A DNA stretch of 64,000 nt from the NCBI GenBank assembly GCA_016713965.1, contig JADJOC010000009.1:620001-684000 (forward strand). The letters run 5' to 3'. The DNA comes from Chitinophagaceae bacterium (GTDB taxonomy: Bacteria; Bacteroidota; Bacteroidia; Chitinophagales; Chitinophagaceae). The position numbers and the translations under genes are program-made. A model generated the notes under the pieces. That model was not told the origin of the DNA. It searched no databases and saw only the letters and a program-made list of their open reading frames with translations. This document shows, piece after piece, positions 28,322 to 37,356 of the stretch (positions within the stretch are counted from its first letter, which is position 1; each line of letters begins with the position of its first letter).

Positions 28322-29217
28322 AGAGACTGTTTAAGAATTTACATCAATTATTGTTATGTGGAAAAGTGGAAAAAAAGGCTGTAGTTAATTGTAGGATTTA
28401 TCACTAATTGAGAATTACAACAAACGCAATTAGTATGATAAGCTACCCTACCTGTTTAAACGACAGCCAATGGCAAGTTATGAAAAGCTTTTGAATATAA
28501 AAGGAAACGTAAGCATGATTTGCGACAAATTCTGAATGCCATTTTTTATTTGGTTAAAACAGGCTGCCAATGGCGTATGCTTCCTGGTGAATTTCCAAAG
28601 TGGTAGATAGTATATTACTATTTTAACCGGTGGAAAACCCTGGGGTTATCGAAAAGGTCCGATGCTTTTAGTAAAATTGTTAAGGGTGAAACAAGGTAAA
28701 AGCACCGAACCTTCTGTAGGCATCTTGGATGCCCAGTCGGTTAAAAGTACATTGGTAAGCAAGAGCAGCAATACCGGTTATGATGGAGGTAAAAAATCAA
28801 AGGGATAAAACGGCATATTGTAGTAGATGCTTCAGGGTTGTTACTTTGTATAGTGGTTCACCCTGCAAGCATGGCCGATAGAAAAGGGGGAAAAGTTGTA
28901 TTAGAAAAACTTAGTAACCGTTGGCATGGGATTAAAAAATATTTGCTGATGGAGCTTACCCATTACCAGGCAAAGCAGCAGAAAAAACCAGGTGCTGGGG
29001 GATATGAAATGGAGGTGGTAAAGCGTTCTGAATTAAAAGGGTTTAAAGTAGTTCCCAAAAGATGGGTGGTGGAAAGAACTTTTGCATGGAACGAGACAAA
29101 CAGGAGGAATGCTAAGAGTTATGAGAGACTTTCTAATACTGCTGAAACAGTTACTGAAATCTCTGCTATCCGATTAATGTTAAAACAATTTGACACTTAA
29201 ATTCTTAAACAGTCTCT
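28322..29217 (+). mobile_element. IS5-family insertion sequence (about 0.9 kb)
   Basis: Terminal inverted repeats AGAGACTGTTTAAGAATTTA at 28322 and its exact complement ending at 29217. TA flanks both sides, consistent with a 2-bp target duplication. It contains one transposase in several frames. The target TA was the centre of a palindrome inside the GGCTGCCGG repeat. Confidence 0.88.
28438..29200 (+). pseudogene. IS5-family transposase, broken
   Basis: The reading begins near 28438 with ISYPTCLNDSQWQVMKSF, then in other frames KRKHDLRQILNAIFYLVKTGCQWRMLP, ILDAQSVKSTLVSKSS, and intact from 28838 VVHPASMADRKGGKVVLEKL to WVVERTFAWNETNRRNAKSYE. The DAQSVK and VERTFAW regions carry catalytic residues of the DDE domain. 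Several frame changes and a stop (after GEFPKW) separate them, more damage than most genes here show, so it is probably a decayed copy. A few of the indels may still be sequencing errors. Confidence 0.85.
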
Positions 29218-29318
29218 TAGGCGGAGAACAAAAGTTAAATAATGATATACTGCTGACATTCCAAAAATGAAATTTACATTTCCATAGAAAACTAATTTTT
29301 TATTTTAATTTTGATAGA

Positions 29319-30119
29319 ATGAATACGGCAACTTACCAGATAAAGCTGGATCAATTTGAAGGACCATTTGACCTGTTGCTTTTTTTTATAGAAAGAGATG
29401 AACTGGATATTTATAATATACCTATTACCCAACTTACCAACGATTTTTTAGTTTTTATACATTCTACCGAAAAGCTCAATATTGAGCTGAGCAGCGAATT
29501 TATTTTATTTGTAAGTACATTAATGCGTATCAAAGCCAAAATGCTATTGCCACGCAAAGAGATAGATGCATCAGGAAATGAAATAGATCCGCGGCAGGAG
29601 TTGGTGGATAAAATTTTAGAATACAAAAAGTTTAAAGAAGCTTCTTCAAAAATGGCGGAAATGGAAGCTTTGCGTATGCTAATGGTAAAAAGAGGAAACC
29701 TTCAGAAAGAGCTGGCGCAAATAGGCGAAGATGCAGGCGAAGGCACCGAGATACAGGCGGTTACGCTTTTTAAGCTGATGAAGGCTTTTGAAAAAGTAAT
29801 ACATAAACTGCAGGAGCGTAATAATAAGCCGGTACATACTGTAATACAGTATAATTATACAATGGAGGACACCCGTGAGTATATGCTTACTTTATGTGAA
29901 AATGAAAAAACGGTATCTTTTGAAAAAATATTTGAAGTATGTGAAGACAGGATACATGCTATCTTTTTATTTTTAAATATGCTGGAGCTTATCCAGCAAA
30001 AATACCTGTCCATAATTATTGGCGAAGGCAGGAACAATTTTATTATAGAATATAATGAAGCCCGGGAAGCAGACACATCAGAAGATTTACCATATAATGA
30101 AATGACTGATTTTGCATAA
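29319..30119 (+). CDS. scpA: Segregation and condensation protein A
   Basis: A 266-residue kleisin that bridges SMC heads together with ScpB in chromosome condensation. The N-terminal motif is YQIKLDQFEGPFDLLLFFIERDELDIYNIPI and the SMC-binding region continues to SSEFILFVSTLMRIKAKMLLPR. The C-terminal winged-helix region contains ICEVxED-like FEVCEDRIHAIFLFLNMLELIQQKYLSI. The length matches the family. The gene reads intact; scpB is not adjacent. Confidence 0.93.
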   Translation: MNTATYQIKLDQFEGPFDLLLFFIERDELDIYNIPITQLTNDFLVFIHSTEKLNIELSSEFILFVSTLMRIKAKMLLPRKEIDASGNEIDPRQELVDKILEYKKFKEASSKMAEMEALRMLMVKRGNLQKELAQIGEDAGEGTEIQAVTLFKLMKAFEKVIHKLQERNNKPVHTVIQYNYTMEDTREYMLTLCENEKTVSFEKIFEVCEDRIHAIFLFLNMLELIQQKYLSIIIGEGRNNFIIEYNEAREADTSEDLPYNEMTDFA

Positions 30120-30196
30120 TTACACAGCTGTATAATTGTCAGGTAAAATAATTGGTATTATATTTGATGTTTAAACATTGAATTTAAAATAATAGT

Positions 30197-30907
30197 ATGA
30201 AAACAATTGTACAAAAAGCAGCAGAAAGAGGCACAGCCGATCATGGATGGCTTAAAGCCAATTATTATTTTAGTTTTTCCCAATACCACAACCCCGAAAA
30301 GGTACGCTTTGGATTATTACGGGTACTGAATGATGATACCGTAGCTGGTGGCGGTGGCTTTCCTACCCATCCACACGATAGTATGGAGATAGTGACAATA
30401 CCGCTTTCGGGTACCTTACAGCATAAAGACAGTACAGGCGGACAAGCAGTAATAAAAGCAGGTGATGTACAAATTATGAGCGCAGGCAGTGGTGTGCAAC
30501 ATTCTGAATTTAATCCTTCGGCAGAGGAAGCAGTTAATCTTTTCCAGTTATGGGTTTTTCCTAAAGAAAGAAACATTACACCAAGGTATGACCAGAGAAC
30601 TTTTGACAGCAAAGACAGGATAAACCAATGGCAAATTGTAGTATCGCCTAATGAAGCGGATAATGCTTTATGGATAAACCAGGATGCCCGGTTTGCGTTA
30701 ACAAAACTTGAAGCAGGAAAATCATTAACGTATCAAAATGCATTTACCGGCAATGGCGTGTATTTGGTAGTAATAAATGGATCTGTAAAAATGAATGATA
30801 TTTCTTTGGAAAAAAGAGATGCATTAGGAATTTATGATACAGATAGTTTTACCATTATCGCTACAGAAAATGCAGAACTATTGGCTGTGGAAGTACCAAT
30901 GGATTGA
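30197..30907 (+). CDS. Pirin-family protein (YhhW-like)
   Basis: A 236-residue bicupin. The N-terminal cupin contains HGWLKANYYFSFSQYHNPEKVRFG and the metal-binding set FPTHPHDSMEIVTI with GVQHSEFNPSAEEAV. The C-terminal cupin is more diverged. Bacterial homologues such as YhhW have quercetinase activity, but the physiological role is generally not known. It probably binds one metal ion in the N-terminal cupin through two His, a third His and a Glu. A strong terminator follows. Confidence 0.88.
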   Translation: MKTIVQKAAERGTADHGWLKANYYFSFSQYHNPEKVRFGLLRVLNDDTVAGGGGFPTHPHDSMEIVTIPLSGTLQHKDSTGGQAVIKAGDVQIMSAGSGVQHSEFNPSAEEAVNLFQLWVFPKERNITPRYDQRTFDSKDRINQWQIVVSPNEADNALWINQDARFALTKLEAGKSLTYQNAFTGNGVYLVVINGSVKMNDISLEKRDALGIYDTDSFTIIATENAELLAVEVPMD

Positions 30908-30950
30908 TACATTAAGAAGTCAATTTTTAAAAACTTGACTTCTTAATGTA
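30908..30950. terminator. Bidirectional hairpin terminator
   Basis: Perfect 16-bp arms TACATTAAGAAGTCAA and TTGACTTCTTAATGTA lie between the pirin gene and the convergent L,D-transpeptidase-like gene, starting at the pirin stop. Confidence 0.75.
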
Positions 30951-30959
30951 TGCGAATTT

Positions 30960-31600
30960 TTAATAAAATATCTGTAATAAAACAGGCTTACCTGGTTTAT
31001 CTAAATACATTTTTAATGTACTCAAAAATGCTGGTGAAACTGTAGGACAACCCCAACTTCTGCAAATTTCCAGGGGCGCTACTTCATTTTGTGGTATACA
31101 GGAATGTGAGTGCAATACTACAAAACGGTTAAATGCATTACTATTGGTTTTATCCAAGCCATGCAACTTATAAGCCAGGCCAAATTTTCCATCATAGGAG
31201 TTGCCAATTTTATATTTCCCTAATGAAGTACTATAACTACTGATTGTATTGGAAAAAACCAACTCCTTACCCCCATTGTCTGATCCGCTTCCATGGGCTA
31301 CCAGGCCTCGGGCCAAAATAGAATCCTTTTTTAAATCATATACAAAAAACCTGTTGCTTCCTGAAGATAATTTCATATCAACAAAAAAACAATACTCGCT
31401 GTTATAATTATTCTTTTAGCAAAAGCTTCTATAGTGGTACCTATGCTTTTTAATTTTACTAATTCGAGATTGGATGTATTACCAGCACCAATGGATGGCT
31501 TAGCAATTTTTTTAAATTTGTTATTACTTTTCCCTGAATATAACAACGTAAGGGAGGATACTGATATGGCAGTAAAAAAAACAAAAGCAGTCCAGCGCAT
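30960..31600 (-). CDS. Murein L,D-transpeptidase-like protein (one frameshift)
   Basis: About 213 residues when joined. The N-terminus (MRWTAFVFFTAISVSSLTLLYSG) is a signal or anchor segment. The catalytic domain carries MKLSSGSNRFFVYDLKKDSILARGLVAHG and the motif HSHSCIPQ...RSWGCPTVSP, with the expected His and Cys of the YkuD-like active site. The frame breaks near 31420; one A restores AKRNNYNSEYCFFVDMKLSS. This subfamily (murein L,D-transpeptidase catalytic domain family) is presumed to act on peptidoglycan cross-links in the periplasm. Confidence 0.82.
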
Positions 31601-31788
31601 GGTATATTTTTTGGAGAGATGTTAAATCTTATTTTTTCCATAAATATAATTTGTTAAATAAAACAGAATACTAAATATTTAGTATTTGATAATCATTACT
31701 TATACAATCTTGGTACTTCTTCAGAAAATACCTTAACCAGTGTAAGAAGATATGTTTGTATATTTAAGTTTATAAATCTTTAAATAAA

Positions 31789-32252
31789 ATGGATATTATA
31801 ATTAAAACAATTGCCGTAGTAAAAATTCAAGAAAAATACCTGTTGATGATAATTGGTCTGAAATTATATCTGAAATTACGCTTGCAGAAGATATACCAAC
31901 AGAAGCTTTAAATTCAATTGATGATTTTTCGCACCTGGAAATATTATATTATTTCGATAAGGTAAATAAGGATGATATAGTTTTTTCGGGCCACCCCCGT
32001 GGAAATCCTGATTATCCGCTCGTAGGTATATTTGGGCAACGTAAAAAAGACCGGCCAAATACAATTGGCCTTTGTACAGTTGAGCTAATTAAACATATGA
32101 ACAGAACATTAATAGTAAAAAATCTTGATGCTATTGACGGCACACCGATTATTGATATAAAGCCTGTTTTTAAAGAATTTCAACCTGTTGGTAATATAAA
32201 GCAACCAGATTGGGTTGCCGACTTAATGAAGAATTATTGTAGTCTTTCTTAG
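31789..32252 (+). CDS. trmO: TrmO/TsaA-family tRNA methyltransferase (one frameshift)
   Basis: Reading from ATG 31789 gives MDIIIKTIAVVK; one A added in the run near 31821 then gives NSRKIPVDDNWSEIISEI, followed by the family motifs IDDFSHLEILYYFDKV, HPRGNPDYPLVGIFGQR, RPNTIGLCTVELI and LDAIDGTPIIDIKP, and a stop at 32252. These are the hallmarks of the TsaA/TrmO family, whose E. coli member N6-methylates t6A37 of tRNA using S-adenosylmethionine. Corrected length is about 154 residues, the single-domain form. Bacterial family members are not all proven tRNA enzymes, so the substrate is inference. It converges with dxs. Confidence 0.82.
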
Positions 32253-32262
32253 AAATAATGTT

Positions 32263-34197
32263 CTATATTGAGTACAATTCATTTTTAATTTTTACACCTG
32301 CCATAGTCCTGAGAATTTCTGTAATTGAGTTGGCATCAATACCAATCTCTTCATATAACTGCCTGGGAGAACCATGCTCCACCAGCCTGTCGGGTATACC
32401 TAAAATTTTTACATCTGCTTTATATCCATGTGCATTCATAAATTCTAAAACAGCGCTTCCAAAACCGCCTACTACTGTACCATCCTCAATAGTAATTACT
32501 TTATTAAATTTTGCAAACACTTCATGTAACAGCGCTTCATCAATCGGTTTTACAAAACGCATGTCATAATGAGCAGGGTTTATTCCCTCAGCTTTTACAT
32601 CACGGATAGCTGCTGCTGCAAAATTTCCCGGGTGCCCAAAAGACAATATTGCTATTTCCTTACCGTCTTTTATTTTTCTTCCTTTGCCAATTTGTATTTC
32701 TTCAAAGGGTGTTTTCCAGTCGGGCATTACTCCTTCGCCTCTTGGATAGCGTATTACAAAAGGGCTTTTTGTAGTTTCCAATTGCGCAGTATACATCAAA
32801 TTGCGCAATTCTTTTTCATTCATAGGTGCACTTACAATCATATTGGGTATGCAGCGCATAAATGCAATGTCATAACATCCGTGGTGCGTAGGACCATCCT
32901 CGCCTACCAGGCCAGCCCTGTCCAAACAAAATACTACCGGCAGGTTTTGTATCGCCACATCATGTATCACCATATCATAAGCCCGCTGCATAAAAGAAGA
33001 ATAAATATTGCAAAATACCTTCATTCCCTGTGTAGCCATACCTGCGCTTAATGTAACCGCATGCTGCTCACAAATGCCCACATCAAAAGCCCTGTCCGGC
33101 ATTTTATCCATCATATATTTTAATGAACATCCGCTGGGCATAGCCGGGGTAATGCCAAAAATTTTATCGTTTTGCTCAGCCAGTTCAATAAGGCTATGGC
33201 CAAATACATCCTGGTATTTAGGAGGCTGTACTATTTCAAATGTCTTCTTAAATATCTCACCGGTTACTTTATCAAATAAACCAGGCGCATGCCATTTCGT
33301 TTGGTCTTTCTCGGCCAGCTCATACCCTTTTCCTTTTACCGTTCTGATGTGTAAAATTTTAGGACCGGCAATATCTTTTAAATCTTTTAATGTATCTACC
33401 AGTTTAGTAATATTATGCCCGTCAATAGGACCGAAATACCTTAGTTTTAAGGCTTCAAATAAATTGCTGCTTTTACTTACCATTCCTTTCAGGCTGGCTT
33501 CCAGTTTACTAGCCATTTCCCTGCTAAAGTTTTTCCCGATAGGCAGCTTACCCAAAACTTTCCAAACACCATCCCTTAAATCATTATAAGTATGCGAAGT
33601 GGTAATATCTGTAAGGTATTCCTTTAATGCACCTACATTAGGGTCAATGCTCATGCAATTGTCATTTAAAATAATAATGATATTGCTTTTCTCTATTCCG
33701 GCATGGTTCATTGCTTCAAAAGCCAGGCCAGCCGTAAGTGCTCCATCACCTATAACGGCAATATGCTGTTTGTCTTTCTCACCTTTGTAATGACTGGCCA
33801 TTGCCATGCCTAATGCTGCTGATATTGAAGTAGAAGAATGCCCAACGCCAAACGTATCATATTCACTTTCGCTGCGTTTAGGAAAACCGCTTAACCCATT
33901 GTATTTCCTGTTGGAAGGAAATTCATCCCGTCTGCCGGTTAAAATTTTATGGCCGTAAGCCTGGTGGCCTACATCCCACACCAGCTGATCGTAAGGCGTA
34001 TTAAAAACATAATGCAAAGCAACGCTTAATTCTACCACACCCAGGCTGGCGCCAAAATGGCCACCATGCACACTTACCACATCAATAATATATTGCCGTA
34101 GCTCATTACAAACCTGGTGTAGCTGTTCTTTACCTAATTTTTTAAGATCATCGGGGCTGTTAATATCGGCTAACAGAAGTCCTGCGTTAATTTTCAT
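32263..34197 (-). CDS. dxs: 1-deoxy-D-xylulose-5-phosphate synthase
   Basis: A 644-residue ThDP enzyme that condenses pyruvate and glyceraldehyde 3-phosphate, the first step of the MEP route to isoprenoids. Visible motifs are HGGHFGASLGVVELSVALHY, DVGHQAYGHKILTGR, the ThDP site GDGALTAGLAFEAMN...NDNCMSI, and in the pyrimidine-binding half ICEQHAVTLSAGMA and DRAGLVGEDGPTHHGCYD. The C-terminal domain has FGHPGNFAAAAI and VIGGFGSA-like VVGGFGSAVLEF. The length is normal and the frame intact. It is transcribed away from the Lgt-like gene, with a repeat in between. Confidence 0.96.
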   Translation of the reverse strand: MKINAGLLLADINSPDDLKKLGKEQLHQVCNELRQYIIDVVSVHGGHFGASLGVVELSVALHYVFNTPYDQLVWDVGHQAYGHKILTGRRDEFPSNRKYNGLSGFPKRSESEYDTFGVGHSSTSISAALGMAMASHYKGEKDKQHIAVIGDGALTAGLAFEAMNHAGIEKSNIIIILNDNCMSIDPNVGALKEYLTDITTSHTYNDLRDGVWKVLGKLPIGKNFSREMASKLEASLKGMVSKSSNLFEALKLRYFGPIDGHNITKLVDTLKDLKDIAGPKILHIRTVKGKGYELAEKDQTKWHAPGLFDKVTGEIFKKTFEIVQPPKYQDVFGHSLIELAEQNDKIFGITPAMPSGCSLKYMMDKMPDRAFDVGICEQHAVTLSAGMATQGMKVFCNIYSSFMQRAYDMVIHDVAIQNLPVVFCLDRAGLVGEDGPTHHGCYDIAFMRCIPNMIVSAPMNEKELRNLMYTAQLETTKSPFVIRYPRGEGVMPDWKTPFEEIQIGKGRKIKDGKEIAILSFGHPGNFAAAAIRDVKAEGINPAHYDMRFVKPIDEALLHEVFAKFNKVITIEDGTVVGGFGSAVLEFMNAHGYKADVKILGIPDRLVEHGSPRQLYEEIGIDANSITEILRTMAGVKIKNELYSI

Positions 34198-34334
34198 GCC
34201 TTTGCATTAATTTGTACCATAAAGGTATGTTTTTTAGATGCTTTTATGCTTATTATTACACAATTTTATCTCGCCGGGAAGGCGGGAAGACGATAGTAGT
34301 CGCATTTTTCTCTTTTTCTCATTGTTCTCTTAGT

Positions 34335-34435
34335 TTTTTTGTTACCAGCAGTAGTTTTTCATGGCATCATCGTTGTAGCCTGCCCCGCAAAATGCGGGGT
34401 CACTCACTTTTACCGCATACCTTTGGGCAACATTT
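34335..34435 (+). repeat. GC-palindrome dispersed repeat
   Basis: The core CCCCGCAAAATGCGGGG is at 34383-34399. It is preceded by TTTGTTACCAGCAGTAG, CATGGCATCATCGTTGTAGC and CTG, and followed by TCACTCACTTTTACCGC. The same arrangement recurs at 55945-56010 and, inverted, at 61555-61620. Confidence 0.75.
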
Positions 34436-34465
34436 ACCACCATTTATAAAAAACATTTAACTGCT

Positions 34466-35224
34466 TTGCACTATCCTGTTTATATCGAAATCGGCTCTGT
34501 AAAAATATTGCTGCACACTATTTTTGAAGTTTCCGGTATGTTTATAGGTTTCCGGTATTTTATTTATTTACGAAAAAAGCAGGGCGATCAGATTAAAAGT
34601 GAGAACAGGATCTGGATTATCATCGGGGCAATTTTTGGCGCTATCTTAGGCTCACGGCTGGTGGGAGGTTTTGAAAACCCGATTGCTTTGTTTGCTTCTA
34701 AAAATCCGCTCTTTTACATTTACCAAAACAAAACGGTTTTAGGCGGTTTTTTAGGTGGCGTATTTGGGGTAGAATTAATAAAATTGATAGTTAAAGAAAA
34801 AAAAAGCAGTGGCGATTTGTTTACCTTTCCCATGATTTTGGCATTAATGATTGGAAGAGTTGGCTGTTTTAGCATGGGAGTATTTGAGGAAACTTATGGT
34901 AGCCCAACCACTTTTTTTGCAGGTATGAATTTAGGAGATGGCATATTGCGGCACCCGGTTAATTTGTACGAAATGGTTTTTTTATTGGGTTTGTGGATTG
35001 GACTTGTGCAGATAGAAAAAAAATATACGCTGGCCGAAGGCGGACGATTTAAAATATTTATGATCGCATATGTGGCATTCCGGTTTTTATTAGACTTTAT
35101 TAAACCACATTATACTTTTAGCTTTGGCTTATCTACCATACAGATTGTTTGTGCGCTGGGCTTGATTTATTATTTACCTTACATTGTACAACCAAAAAAA
35201 TTATTACAAAAAAACCATGTTTAA
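34466..35224 (+). CDS. Lgt-like membrane protein (prolipoprotein diacylglyceryl transferase family)
   Basis: A 252-residue polytopic membrane protein starting at TTG 34466; no ATG fits the family's N-terminus. The family fold is shown by YIEIGSVKILLHTIFEVSGM, MIGRVGCFSMG (arginine near residue 131) and HPVNLYEMVFLLGLW. Two features differ from canonical Lgt: the HGGLxG loop reads TVLGGFLGG, lacking the histidine, and the GRIGNFxNxE motif reads GRVGCFSMGV, lacking the asparagine. It may therefore not be the housekeeping lipoprotein enzyme. It is followed by the Tes-like radical SAM gene, with only a repeat between them. A lipid-related role is likely; the reaction is unknown. Confidence 0.75.
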   Translation: MHYPVYIEIGSVKILLHTIFEVSGMFIGFRYFIYLRKKQGDQIKSENRIWIIIGAIFGAILGSRLVGGFENPIALFASKNPLFYIYQNKTVLGGFLGGVFGVELIKLIVKEKKSSGDLFTFPMILALMIGRVGCFSMGVFEETYGSPTTFFAGMNLGDGILRHPVNLYEMVFLLGLWIGLVQIEKKYTLAEGGRFKIFMIAYVAFRFLLDFIKPHYTFSFGLSTIQIVCALGLIYYLPYIVQPKKLLQKNHV

Positions 35225-35290
35225 AAGTTACCAGTATGTAAATGTATTTTTTTACGCATCAATAAAAAGATCAATAATGATTATGCCGAT

Positions 35291-35377
35291 GAACGGATTG
35301 CGACCCCGCCTTCGGACGGGGCAGGCTACAACGATGATGCTACGAAGAACTGAAGTTGGTACCAAAACAAAAAAATT
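35291..35377 (-). repeat. GC-palindrome dispersed repeat, inverted copy
   Basis: GACCCCGCCTTCGGACGGGG (palindrome with a TTCG-type loop), then CAGGCTACAACGATGATGC and GGTACCAAAACAAAAAAA. It has the same flanks as other copies but a different loop. It ends at the start codon of the radical SAM gene. Confidence 0.7.
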
Positions 35378-36790
35378 ATGCCGGAACGCCCATACATTTA
35401 TTACGATTTTACGGTAAGCATTTGCAGCACTTGCCTGCGCCGTGTGGATGCTAAAATTGTATTTGAAAATAGCAAGGTGTACATGCTGAAAAATTGCCCT
35501 ACACATGGATTTGAAAAAGTATTAATAGCCACGGATATTGAATATTATAAAAGCCTGCGCAACTATAATAAGCCTTCTGAAACACCTTTGCAATTTAATA
35601 CAAAGACACATTACGGCTGCCCGTATGATTGTGGCTTGTGCCAGGACCATGAACAGCACAGTTGCTTAACGGTAATAGAAATAACAGACCGGTGCAATTT
35701 GCAATGTCCTACCTGCTATGCAATGAGCTCACCGCATTATGGCAGGCATAGGACTGTAGAAGAAGTAGAGAAAATGTTAGACATTATTGTAGCCAACGAA
35801 GGCACTCCTGATGTGGTGCAAATAAGTGGTGGCGAACCTACCGTGCATCCTGATTTTTTCGCCATTATGGACATTGCAAAGCAAAAGCCAATTAAGCATT
35901 TGATGCTCAATACCAATGGGATAAGGATTGCAAAGGATTTGGAGTTTACAAAAAAGCTGGCGGCTTATGCGCCGGATTTTGAAATTTATTTGCAGTTTGA
36001 CTCATTTAAGCCAGAGGCTTTAGAACAGTTGAGAGGAAAAGATTTAACAGATGTTAGAGTAAAAGCTTTGGAAAATTTAAATGCAGTCAATTTATCCACT
36101 ACGCTGGTGGTTACCTTACAGCAAGGGGTAAACGATGATGAAATTGGGAAAATTATTGAATTTGCATTGCAGCAAAAATGTGTACGGGGAGTAACCTTTC
36201 AGCCCACGCAGGTTGCAGGAAGAACGGATAATTTTAATCCTGCAACCGATCGTATAACGATGACGGATGTACGACAAAAAATCTTAGACCAGACCTCAAT
36301 TTTTCAGCCTAACGATTTGATTCCCGTGCCGTGCAACCCGGATGCGTTGATGATGGGTTATGCTTTGAAGCTGGCTGGGCAAACTTTTCCTTTGACCAGG
36401 TACATTGACCCTGCACATTTACTGGACAACAGCAGGAATACCATTATTTACGAACAGGATGATGCTTTAAAAGCAAAGATGATTGATATTTTCAGCACGG
36501 GCATTTCGGTAGACAGGGTGGAAGAAAATATGAAGCAGCTATTGTGCTGCCTGCCGCAAATAAAAGCGCCGGGTTTGGGCTATGAAAATTTATTCCGTAT
36601 CATTATCATGCGGTTTATTGATGCATATGATTTTGATGTAAGGGCCATTAAAAAAAGCTGTGTGCACATTGTACACAAAGATGGGCGGGTCATTCCTTTT
36701 GAAACGATGAATTTATTTTACCGGGATGATAAGGAAGAATATTTAAAAGAATTGCAAAAAGAAAGACAGGCAATTCATCATATAAATTAA
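35378..36790 (+). CDS. Radical SAM enzyme of the MJ0619/Tes-like family
   Basis: A 470-residue radical SAM protein. An N-terminal cysteine set reads CSTC (residues 16-19), KNCPTHG (Cys40) and GCPYDCGLCQDH (about 79-90), followed by the radical SAM motif DRCNLQCPTC (CxxxCxxC, about 106-113). ISGGEPTVHPDFF, LQFDSFKPEALEQLRGKDL and GVTFQPTQVAGR follow, the pattern of the archaeal MJ0619 family, which includes tetraether synthase Tes. Several Fe-S clusters are therefore expected. Archaeal Tes joins lipid tails through sp3 carbons; the reaction of bacterial homologues is mostly unknown. The Lgt-like gene upstream suggests a lipid or lipoprotein substrate. The family call is firm; the function is inference. 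Confidence 0.82.
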   Translation: MPERPYIYYDFTVSICSTCLRRVDAKIVFENSKVYMLKNCPTHGFEKVLIATDIEYYKSLRNYNKPSETPLQFNTKTHYGCPYDCGLCQDHEQHSCLTVIEITDRCNLQCPTCYAMSSPHYGRHRTVEEVEKMLDIIVANEGTPDVVQISGGEPTVHPDFFAIMDIAKQKPIKHLMLNTNGIRIAKDLEFTKKLAAYAPDFEIYLQFDSFKPEALEQLRGKDLTDVRVKALENLNAVNLSTTLVVTLQQGVNDDEIGKIIEFALQQKCVRGVTFQPTQVAGRTDNFNPATDRITMTDVRQKILDQTSIFQPNDLIPVPCNPDALMMGYALKLAGQTFPLTRYIDPAHLLDNSRNTIIYEQDDALKAKMIDIFSTGISVDRVEENMKQLLCCLPQIKAPGLGYENLFRIIIMRFIDAYDFDVRAIKKSCVHIVHKDGRVIPFETMNLFYRDDKEEYLKELQKERQAIHHIN

Positions 36791-36802
36791 AAATAAACTT
36801 GT

Positions 36803-37068
36803 ATGAAATTACCTTTTAAAATTGTATTGATAAATGTAGGAATTGCTATTATATTTTCACTTTTATTTAGTTTAGGATCTTTAAGATCGTCGCCAGGTGA
36901 ATTTCTTGTTATATGGTTTGGACTGATAGGCTTATTTGGAGGTGGGGTTGATATAATTGCCGGTTTATTTTATTATTGAAAGAAGATAAACGTTATGCCC
37001 AGGGGTTTTTATTAAGCGGAGGTGTTTTAATGTTATCAGGATTTGTTGCATGCAGTGCATTAAGATAA
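36803..37068 (+). CDS. Small membrane protein, tandem copy 1 (one frameshift)
   Basis: Begins MKLPFKIVLINVGIAIIF with hydrophobic segments (IAIIFSLLFSLG, VIWFGLIGLFGGGVDIIAGL). The frame breaks near 36973; one T restores LLLKEDKRYAQGFLLSGG and a third hydrophobic segment ending VACSALR, about 88 residues in all. It is 12 bases after the radical SAM gene and could be in its operon. The family is not recognised. It is a paralogue of the next gene. Confidence 0.65.
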
Positions 37069-37084
37069 ACTGAAATTTTGAATT

Positions 37085-37356
37085 ATGAAATTACCTTTTA
37101 AAATTGTATTGATAAATATAGGAATTGCTATCTTATTTGCTTTGTTATTGGCCTTAGGTGGAAATAATTATGTAAATGAATTTTTACTGTATTTGGGATG
37201 ATGGGCCTTTTTGGCGGACTTGTGGAAATAGTAATCGGGCTTTTTTTATTGCTAATGGCTGATAAACGTTATGCCCAGGGATTTTTATTAAGCGGGGGAA
37301 TACTAGTATTACTGGGTTTTGTTGCTTGCAGTAATGTTACTTTGTCTTTTCACTAA
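37085..37356 (+). CDS. Small membrane protein, tandem copy 2 (one frameshift)
   Basis: Begins MKLPFKIVLINIGIAILF, nearly identical to the start of the previous gene, and ends KRYAQGFLLSGGILVLLGFV then ACSNVTLSFH. A frame break near 37198 separates the halves; one base restores LYLGMMGLFGGLVEIVIGL, about 90 residues in all. The middle is more diverged than the ends, as expected for an old tandem duplication. Its stop abuts the stop of the convergent M23 peptidase gene with no gap. Function unknown. Confidence 0.65.

Noticed and set aside
32569..33589. Long open frames on the plus strand opposite dxs
   Set aside because: They are antisense to an intact, fully conserved dxs and have no recognisable protein motif.
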